A stretch of DNA of 23,492 nucleotides from assembly GCA_005877965.1 (NCBI GenBank), contig VBNP01000024.1:1-23492 (forward strand), written 5' to 3'. Below the pieces are notes generated by a model, which did not search any database, was not told where the DNA came from, and worked only from the letters and a program-made list of their open reading frames with translations. Position numbers and translations under genes: made by a program. Below, in pieces: positions 17,831-23,492 of the stretch (the stretch's first letter is position 1; every line of letters begins with the position of its first letter). This DNA comes from Gammaproteobacteria bacterium (GTDB taxonomy: Bacteria; Pseudomonadota; Gammaproteobacteria; Steroidobacterales; Steroidobacteraceae).

Positions 17831-20800
17831 TCAGTCCACGAAGCGGCGCGCATTGCGGAACAGGCGCATCCAGCCGCTGTGCTCACCGGCATCGCGCGGT
17901 CGCCAGGAATTCTGCACATAGCGGAACGAGCGCTCCGGGTGCGGCATGGTGATGGTCACGCGGCCATCCAGGTTCGACAGCGCTGCGATGCCGAAGGGCG
18001 TGCCGCTCGGATTGCCGGGATAGGTGCTGGCGACCCCGCCGTCGTGGTTGACGTAGCGAAACCCCACCAGGCCGCTCGCCGCGCACGCCGCGGCGGCGGC
18101 GCTTGATGCGAACTCCGCCCGCCCTTCCCCGTGCGCCACCGCAATGGGCAGAATCGAGCCCGCCATCCCGGCGAGCAGCACCGACGGCGAGCGCAGCACC
18201 TCGACCAGCGAGAAGCGTGCCTCGTACTGCTCGCTGCGGTTGCGCACGAAGCGCGGCCAGTGCTGGGTACCGGGGATGAGGCTCCCGAGCGCGGCGAACA
18301 TCTGGCAGCCGTTGCAGATGCCGAGCGCGAAGCTGTCGGCTCGTGCGAAGAAGCGCTCGAACTGCTCGCGCACCCGCGGGTGGAACAGGATCGACTTGGC
18401 CCAGCCCTCGCCCGCTCCCAGCACATCACCGTAGGAGAAGCCGCCGCACGCCACCAGCCCCTTGAATTCGGCGAGCGAGCGGCGGCCGTCGAGCAGGTCG
18501 GTCATGTGCACATCGTGCGCGGCGAAGCCGGCGCGCTCGCAAACAGCCGCGGTCTCGGTGTGGCTGTTGACGCCCTGCTCGCGCAGTATGGCGAGCGCCG
18601 GGCGAGCGCCGCGCGAGAGGTAGGGGGCGGCGATGTCCTCCTCGGGATCGAAGCTGAGCGAGACCGACAGGCCCGGATCCGATTCCGCGGTGTGCGCGGC
18701 GAACTCCTCGTCCGCACACTGCGGCTCATCACGCAGCCGCCGCAGGCGCCACGAGGTTTCGGACCACGCACGCTTCAGATCCGCCCAGGATTCATCGAGC
18801 TGCGCCTCGCCGATCTTCATCTGTACGCGCAGCTCACTCACCGGCGCACCCAGGTAGAGCGCGGCATCGGCGAGCTCATGGCGCGCCAGAAGTTCGGCGA
18901 ACGCCGGCTCATCTCCGGCGAGAATCTGCACCACCACGCCGGGTTCCTCGGAAAACAACTGCGCCAGCGCCGTGCCGCGGCCCGCCGGCAGAGCGATGTC
19001 CAGTCCGCAGTGTCCCGCGAACGCCATCTCCAGCAGCGTCACGAACAGCCCGCCGTCGGAGCGGTCGTGATACGCGCGCAGCATCCCCGCGGCGCGCGCT
19101 TGCGCGAGCGCCGCCGCCAGGCGCGTGAGCCGCTGCGGCTCGTCCAGGTCCGCCGGCTCCTCGCCGAGCTCGCCGTACACCTGCGCCAGCGCCGAGGCGC
19201 CCAGGCGGTTGCGGCCGCCGGCCAGGTCGATGAGCCACAGTGAGGTCGGGCGCTCGTCGAGCTGCAGCGCGGGAGTGAGCGTGCGGCGCACGTCATCCAC
19301 GGGCGCGAACGCCGACACGATCAGCGACACGGGCGCCACCACGCTCTTCTCGAGGCCGCCCTCGCTCCAGGCGGTCTTCATCGACAACGAATCCTTGCCG
19401 ACGGGAATCGCGATACCAAGCTGCGGGCACAGCTCCTTGCCCACCGCGCGCACCGTGTCGTAGAGCGCCGCATCCTCGCCGGCTTCACCGCAGGCCGCCA
19501 TCCAGTTGGCCGACAGGCGGATCTGCGACAGCGAACCGATATCGGCCGCGAGGATGTTGGTGATCGCCTCAGCCACCGCGAGCCGCCCGGACGCCGGCGC
19601 ATCCAGCACCGCGACCGGGGTGCGCTCGCCCATCGCCAGCGCCTCGCCTGCCGTGCCCTGGTAGTCGGCGATGCTCACCGCCACATCGCTCACCGGTACC
19701 TGCCAGGGCCCCACCAGCTGATCGCGGCTGATGAGGCCGCCGACGGTGCGATCGCCGATGCTGATCAGGAAGGTCTTGTCGGCCACCGCCGGCAGGCGCA
19801 GCACGCGATAAGCGGCCTCGCGCAGGCCGATGCGCGCGACGTCGAGGCGCCGGCGCCGCACGGGGACGCTGCGCACCTCGCGCGTCAGCCGCGGCGGCTT
19901 GCCGAGCAGCATCTCGAGCGGCATGTCGACCGGCTGATCGCCGGACTGCGGATCGCGCACCGTCAGCTGCCCGCTCGCGTCGATCTCGCCGATCACCGCG
20001 AACGGGCAGCGCTCGCGCTCGGCGATGGCGGCAAACTGCGGCAGCGCCTGCGGCCCGATGGCGAGCACGTAGCGCTCCTGGGCCTCGTTGCACCACAGCT
20101 CCAGCGGCGACATGCCACTTTCCGCGCTCGGAATGGCGCGCAGATCGATGCGCGCGCCGCGGCCGCTGTGGGCCACGGCCTCGGGCACGGCGTTGGAAAG
20201 GCCGCCCGCCCCGACGTCATGGATGAGCGCGATGGGATTCTCCTCGCCGAGCGCCCAGCAGCGATCGATGACCTCCTGCGCGCGGCGCTGCATCTCGGCA
20301 TTGCCCCGCTGCACGGACGCGAAGTCGAGGTCGGCGCTCGAGCTGCCGCTGCCGACCGAGGAGGCGGCACCGCCGCCGAGCCCGATGAGCATGGCCGGTC
20401 CGCCGAGCACCACGAGCCTCGCGCCCACGGGCACTTCGGCCTTGTCCACGTGCCCGCGCCGCACATTGCCCAGGCCTCCGGCGATCATGATCGGCTTGTG
20501 GTAGCCGCGCACGCGCTCGGGCGGGTCGCCGGCAGCGCGCTGCTCGAAGGTGCGGAAGTAGCCGCACACCGCCGGGCGGCCGAATTCGTTGTTGAACGAG
20601 GCGGCGCCGATCGGTCCTTCGAGCATGATGTCGAGCGCGGAGGCGATGCGCGCCGGCGCGCCGAACTCCTGCTCCCAGGGCCGCTCGTAGCCGGGGATGC
20701 GCAGGTTCGACACCGAGAAGCCGGTCAGCCCGGCCTTGGGTTTGGCGCCGCGACCGGTGGCGCCCTCGTCGCGAATCTCGCCGCCCGCGCCGGTGGCGGC

Positions 20801-21721
20801 GCCCGGGAAGGGCGCGATGGCGGTGGGATGATTGTGCGTCTCCACCTTCATGAGAATGTCGATCGGCTCGGTGCTGGCGCGGTAGACACCGGAGTGCGGG
20901 TCGGGGAAGTAGCGCGCGCCCGTGGTGCCGGCAATGACCGCGGCGTTGTCGCGGTAGGCGGACAGCACGCCCGCGGGATTGCGGGCGTGGGTGTAGCGGA
21001 TCATCGCGAACAGCGACTCCTCGCGCGCCTGCCCGTCGATGATCCAGCGCGCGTTGAAGATCTTGTGGCGGCAGTGCTCGGAGTTGGCCTGCGCGAACAT
21101 CATCAGCTCGACGTCGCTCGGATCGCGCGCGAGGAGCGCGAAGCTCGCCAGCAGGTAGTCGATCTCATCCCTCGACAGCGCCAGCCCGAGCGCGCGGTCC
21201 GCCCCTTCCAGCGCCGCGCGGCCCGCAGCCAGCGACACCCGCGCGAGCGGCTGCGGCTGCGCATGCTCGAACAGGCGCGCCGTCTGCGCGCCATCGGAGA
21301 GCGCCATCTCGGTCATGCGGTCGAACAGCACCGGCGCGAGGCGCGCGAGCCGCTCGCTCCCCAGCGGCCGGGCGGCACGCACGCGGTACTCGATGCCGCG
21401 CTCGATACGCCGCACGCCCGCAAGTCCGCACACCCGCGCGATGTCGGTGGCCTTGCTCGACCAGGGCGAGATCGTGCCGGTGCGCGGCACCACCAGCACG
21501 CACTCGCCCGCCGCGTCCGCCGGCGCCTGCGGGCGCGGCCCGTAGGTCAGCAGCTGCGCGAGGACCTCGCGCTCGGGCGCGGACAGCGGTTGCGCGAGCT
21601 CGGCGAAGTGCATGAAGTGCGCCACGAGGCCGGTGACCGCCGGCTCGAGCGCGCCCAGGCGATCCAGGAGCTTCGCGATACGGAACGCGGACAGTGCCGG
21701 CGGACCGGGAATCTGCAGCAT
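17831..21721 (-). CDS. purL: Phosphoribosylformylglycinamidine synthase, single-chain type
   Basis: Converts FGAR, glutamine and ATP to FGAM in purine biosynthesis. The protein has 1,296 residues (E. coli 1,295), so it is the large one-chain form. The order is an N-terminal PurS-like domain (PGPPALSAFRIAKLL start), a linker, two AIRS-type synthetase halves (NSEHCRHK, KVETHNHPTAIAPFPGAATG and SVGSGSSSADLDFASVQRGN in the first; IPVGKDSLSMKT and the SDGGLF segment in the second), then a class I glutaminase. The glutaminase has GICNGCQM with nucleophile Cys1139 and the His1261/Glu1263 pair in PHPE. The ATG at 21721 matches other PurL N-termini; a GTG at 21739 overlapping the upstream stop adds six unlikely residues. 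It lies 14 bases after the DUF1820 gene, so co-transcription is likely. Confidence 0.98.
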   Translation of the reverse strand: MLQIPGPPALSAFRIAKLLDRLGALEPAVTGLVAHFMHFAELAQPLSAPEREVLAQLLTYGPRPQAPADAAGECVLVVPRTGTISPWSSKATDIARVCGLAGVRRIERGIEYRVRAARPLGSERLARLAPVLFDRMTEMALSDGAQTARLFEHAQPQPLARVSLAAGRAALEGADRALGLALSRDEIDYLLASFALLARDPSDVELMMFAQANSEHCRHKIFNARWIIDGQAREESLFAMIRYTHARNPAGVLSAYRDNAAVIAGTTGARYFPDPHSGVYRASTEPIDILMKVETHNHPTAIAPFPGAATGAGGEIRDEGATGRGAKPKAGLTGFSVSNLRIPGYERPWEQEFGAPARIASALDIMLEGPIGAASFNNEFGRPAVCGYFRTFEQRAAGDPPERVRGYHKPIMIAGGLGNVRRGHVDKAEVPVGARLVVLGGPAMLIGLGGGAASSVGSGSSSADLDFASVQRGNAEMQRRAQEVIDRCWALGEENPIALIHDVGAGGLSNAVPEAVAHSGRGARIDLRAIPSAESGMSPLELWCNEAQERYVLAIGPQALPQFAAIAERERCPFAVIGEIDASGQLTVRDPQSGDQPVDMPLEMLLGKPPRLTREVRSVPVRRRRLDVARIGLREAAYRVLRLPAVADKTFLISIGDRTVGGLISRDQLVGPWQVPVSDVAVSIADYQGTAGEALAMGERTPVAVLDAPASGRLAVAEAITNILAADIGSLSQIRLSANWMAACGEAGEDAALYDTVRAVGKELCPQLGIAIPVGKDSLSMKTAWSEGGLEKSVVAPVSLIVSAFAPVDDVRRTLTPALQLDERPTSLWLIDLAGGRNRLGASALAQVYGELGEEPADLDEPQRLTRLAAALAQARAAGMLRAYHDRSDGGLFVTLLEMAFAGHCGLDIALPAGRGTALAQLFSEEPGVVVQILAGDEPAFAELLARHELADAALYLGAPVSELRVQMKIGEAQLDESWADLKRAWSETSWRLRRLRDEPQCADEEFAAHTAESDPGLSVSLSFDPEEDIAAPYLSRGARPALAILREQGVNSHTETAAVCERAGFAAHDVHMTDLLDGRRSLAEFKGLVACGGFSYGDVLGAGEGWAKSILFHPRVREQFERFFARADSFALGICNGCQMFAALGSLIPGTQHWPRFVRNRSEQYEARFSLVEVLRSPSVLLAGMAGSILPIAVAHGEGRAEFASSAAAAACAASGLVGFRYVNHDGGVASTYPGNPSGTPFGIAALSNLDGRVTITMPHPERSFRYVQNSWRPRDAGEHSGWMRLFRNARRFVD

Positions 21722-21735
21722 GGACTCAGCGCGCC

Positions 21736-22074
21736 TCACTTCTTCTCGCCCGGCGGCGTCGAATACATCGGCATCGGGAACTGCGCGACGTTGGCGCCGC
21801 CTTCGAGCACCGTGATCTTGGCCGGGCCGTGCTTCTTCACTTCGTCGATGCGCAGGATCGAATGCATGGGCAGAAAAGTGCGCTTCACGCCGGAAAATTC
21901 GCCCTTGATGCGCTCCTCCGACGGGTCGAGGACCACCGAGGAACGCTCGCCAAACAGCAGCTCCTCGACCTCTATGAATCCGAACAGCTCTCCGTGACTC
22001 ACCTTGTGCGCATAGACCTCATAAACCTTGCCCTGATTCACGAACATAATCCGGAAAATGTGACTGGTTGCCAT
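21736..22074 (-). CDS. DUF1820 family protein
   Basis: Small protein of 112 residues starting MATSHIFRIMFVNQGKVYEV. This N-terminus, the segment SHGELFGFIEVEELLFGE, and the DPSEERIKGEF and VKRTFLPMHSILRIDEV stretches are typical of DUF1820, a conserved gammaproteobacterial family without known function. The Phe/Val-rich strands and a basic-acidic middle suggest a compact beta fold; there is no signal peptide or membrane helix. The ATG at 22074 is preferred over an in-frame start at 22113, which would add a non-conserved leader and place translation across the probable -10 box. It precedes purL by 14 bases, but a direct role in purine synthesis is not implied by the sequence. Confidence 0.9.
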   Translation of the reverse strand: MATSHIFRIMFVNQGKVYEVYAHKVSHGELFGFIEVEELLFGERSSVVLDPSEERIKGEFSGVKRTFLPMHSILRIDEVKKHGPAKITVLEGGANVAQFPMPMYSTPPGEKK

Positions 22075-22111
22075 GGCTTGAGCGGGGGTCGCTGCTAGTT
22101 TTGACGCTGGC

Positions 22112-22117
22112 ATTATA
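22112..22117 (-). promoter_or_regulatory. Likely -10 element for the DUF1820-purL unit in a divergent promoter region
   Basis: The 56-base spacer between two divergent starts contains a perfect TATAAT on the minus strand, 38 bases before the DUF1820 ATG. No consensus -35 is evident on that strand. On the plus strand a TTGACG lies at 22101-22106, but the base composition 17 bases later does not form a -10 box. The AT-rich core stands out against the GC-rich surroundings. Confidence 0.5.
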
Positions 22118-22130
22118 TGTCCGGGGAACC

Positions 22131-23396
22131 ATGCTGAGGCTCCGTATCGTCAGTGATCAGCGCCGTTCGCTCGCGGAGCGCAGCAGCGCGATCTTTTCCG
22201 TGGAAGGCGGCACCATCGGCCGCTCCGCCGACAACGACTGGGTGTTGCCGGATCCGCTGCGCTACGTCTCCGCGCACCACGCGCGTGTGCAGTTCCGCGA
22301 AGGCCACTTCTATCTGCAGGACGTCAGCACCAACGGCGTGTACGTCAACAACGACATGGAGCCGCTCGCCAAGCGCGGCTCGAGCGGCTATCGGCTAGCC
22401 GACGGCGACGTGCTGCGCATGGGCGAGTACCACATCGTCGCAGCGCTCGAGGCGCTCCAGGCTCAGCAAGACGCCGCAGCCGCCGTTCCGACCAGCATTC
22501 ACACCCTGCGTACCCTCGGGCGCCCGGTGGACGGTGACATCGGCGCGCCGCTCGATCTTCAGGAGCTGCTGCAGCCGGCCAACGACATGGACTCCGTGCT
22601 GCCGGTCAACGCCTACGGCCAGGCGGTCGACTCCGGACGGGTGCGCGCGCTCGCCAGGACCCAGGAGGCCGAGCACATGCCGCAGGCGGAGGTCGAGCTT
22701 CTGCCGCCGGACAGCCCGGACGCGCAGGCGTTCGGGCGGCGCATGGCGCGCCTCGCCGAGGCGGTCGGACGCGAGCCCAAGAGCGCCGCGAGTGCGATCG
22801 CGCTCGAGGACGTGCGCACCGGACTGGACGCCTTCTGCCGTGGCGCCGGCATCGAGCCCGAGCGCTTGCCCGCGGAGGCCCAGGGGCGGCTGCTGCATCT
22901 CGCCGGCCGGCTGTTCCGCGAGGCCCTGGTCGGCTTCAAGGATCTGGAGCGCAGCAGGCGTGAAACGCGCAACCGCTATCGCGCCGAATCCCCGTCGCGG
23001 GAGCCCGACGACCCGCGTCCGTCGCTGGCAGACTCGATGGTGGAGGAGCTGCTGATCGCGCTGTTCGTGCAGCACGAAGGCCGCCGCCTCGACTCGGTGC
23101 AGTGGCTGCGCGAAGCGGTCCTCGAGGCGAAGCTGCACGAGACGGCCACCGCACAGGCGACGCGCGCGGCGTTCGTCGAATTCCTCGGCCGGCTCGACCC
23201 GGCGGAGCTGGAAGCGCGCTTCGAGCGCGCCGCACGCCGCGGCAAGGCGCGCTCCGCCGACAAGGCGCAGTACTGGGACCTGTTCACGACGTTCTATCGC
23301 AATCTCATCGAGATGCCGGCGGAGCATCTGCCGCACACCTTTGTCGAGGCGTTCGCGGCGGCCTACCGCGAGGTGTTGAAGAAACCGGCACCGTGA
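22131..23396 (+). CDS. tagH: FHA-domain protein, TagH-like (type VI secretion associated)
   Basis: Cytoplasmic protein of 421 residues. Residues about 5-104 form a forkhead-associated phosphothreonine-binding domain with GRSADNDWVLPD at 30-41, VSAHHARV at 46-53 and STNGVYVN at 66-73, the three loops that hold the ligand. After a variable linker, the C-terminal region (about 245-421) follows the TagH/ImpI pattern: a helical bundle with RLLHLAGRLFREALVGF, LDPAELEARFER, YWDLFTTFYRNL and the terminal FVEAFAAAYREVL. In type VI secretion, such FHA proteins are controlled by a threonine kinase/phosphatase pair. No other secretion gene is in the window; a cluster could continue elsewhere. The start ATG at 22131 has GGGGA just upstream. 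FHA assignment is firm, the TagH call good. Confidence 0.85.
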   Translation: MLRLRIVSDQRRSLAERSSAIFSVEGGTIGRSADNDWVLPDPLRYVSAHHARVQFREGHFYLQDVSTNGVYVNNDMEPLAKRGSSGYRLADGDVLRMGEYHIVAALEALQAQQDAAAAVPTSIHTLRTLGRPVDGDIGAPLDLQELLQPANDMDSVLPVNAYGQAVDSGRVRALARTQEAEHMPQAEVELLPPDSPDAQAFGRRMARLAEAVGREPKSAASAIALEDVRTGLDAFCRGAGIEPERLPAEAQGRLLHLAGRLFREALVGFKDLERSRRETRNRYRAESPSREPDDPRPSLADSMVEELLIALFVQHEGRRLDSVQWLREAVLEAKLHETATAQATRAAFVEFLGRLDPAELEARFERAARRGKARSADKAQYWDLFTTFYRNLIEMPAEHLPHTFVEAFAAAYREVLKKPAP

Positions 23397-23443
23397 GCGG
23401 AGTCCGGTACCCCTACTTTCGCATGCAGCTGTGTATGACCGAA

Positions 23444-23462
23444 TGGCGGAGAGGGTGGGATT
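23444..23462 (-). other. 3'-end fragment of a serine-type tRNA, possible attachment site
   Basis: On the minus strand these 19 bases read as the last three bases of a T-loop (AAT), a T-stem strand (CCCAC), an acceptor strand (CCTCTCC), discriminator G and encoded CCA, typical of tRNA-Ser genes with a GGAGAGG acceptor. The sequence 5' of it on the minus strand (23463-23492) does not continue as a T-arm, so the rest of the tRNA is missing. Fragments of this kind are left at the distal end of elements that integrate at tRNA 3' ends. Type and role are inferred; no second copy is visible in the window. Confidence 0.55.
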
Positions 23463-23466
23463 GTTC

Positions 23467-23482
23467 GCGGCCGGACGGCCGC
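23467..23482. repeat. Perfect inverted repeat beside the tRNA fragment
   Basis: GCGGCC at 23467-23472 and GGCCGC at 23477-23482 flank the 4-base loop GGAC, four bases beyond the tRNA-like fragment. No T-run follows on either strand. It could be a recombinase-arm or structural element at an integration junction, or simply GC-rich chance. Confidence 0.4.
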
Positions 23483-23492
23483 TCATCCCTCG

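Noticed and set aside
20168..21997. A 609-codon plus-strand frame opposite purL
   Set aside because: PurL on the minus strand is complete with catalytic residues; the opposite frame has no motifs and a shadow-like composition.
23444..23492. A complete tRNA gene at the right edge
   Set aside because: Only the 3' 19 bases fit. The adjoining 30 bases do not form a T-arm, so it is a fragment rather than a gene cut by the window.

Overview
The window is about 23.5 kb of very GC-rich, densely packed bacterial chromosome. I support 19 protein genes, one of them cut by the left edge. The block glyA-nrdR-ribD-ribE-ribBA-ribH-nusB-thiL, a single-chain PurL of about 1,296 residues and a DUF1820 protein together point to a high-GC gammaproteobacterium, perhaps in the Xanthomonadales/Nevskiales neighbourhood. 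The genus cannot be fixed from the sequence alone. GTG and TTG starts and 3-4 base overlaps or gaps are common. No IS element, CRISPR array, rRNA or complete tRNA is visible.

Layout. (1) 1-3001, minus strand: a signalling cassette of a Ser/Thr protein kinase with a C-terminal cyclic-nucleotide-binding-like domain, an OmpR-type response regulator and a HAMP histidine kinase that runs off the left edge. (2) 3138-9983, minus strand: the housekeeping riboflavin, one-carbon and thiamine operon, read glyA to thiL. It carries all riboflavin steps except a working GTP cyclohydrolase II, because the RibA half of RibBA has lost its zinc cysteines. (3) 10138-11073, minus: a histone-deacetylase/AcuC-type amidohydrolase. 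(4) 11181-17813, plus strand: ettA (ABC-F translation factor), an MprF/LpiA-type aminoacyl-phosphatidylglycerol synthase/flippase, an overlapping AcvB/VirJ-type exported lipid hydrolase, and an uncharacterised zinc-ribbon protein. (5) 17831-22074, minus: a DUF1820 protein followed by purL. (6) 22131-23396, plus: a TagH-like type VI secretion FHA protein, divergent from DUF1820.

How the genes work together. The housekeeping block makes FMN/FAD precursors, folate one-carbon units, thiamine pyrophosphate and FGAM for purines, with NrdR and NusB as regulators. The mprF-acvB pair should make and break aminoacylated phosphatidylglycerol and so tune membrane charge. The left-hand kinase/two-component cluster and the right-hand FHA protein are signalling parts with unknown inputs.

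The most unusual non-coding observation is at the right edge. Nineteen bases at 23444-23462 read, on the minus strand, exactly like the 3' end of a serine-type tRNA including CCA, but the rest of the tRNA is missing. This looks like an attachment-site scar and would place an integrated element just to the right of the window. I did not find a clearly novel multi-gene system. The best leads are this scar, the two apparently intact catalytic sets of the AcvB protein, and the zinc-ribbon gene downstream of it.
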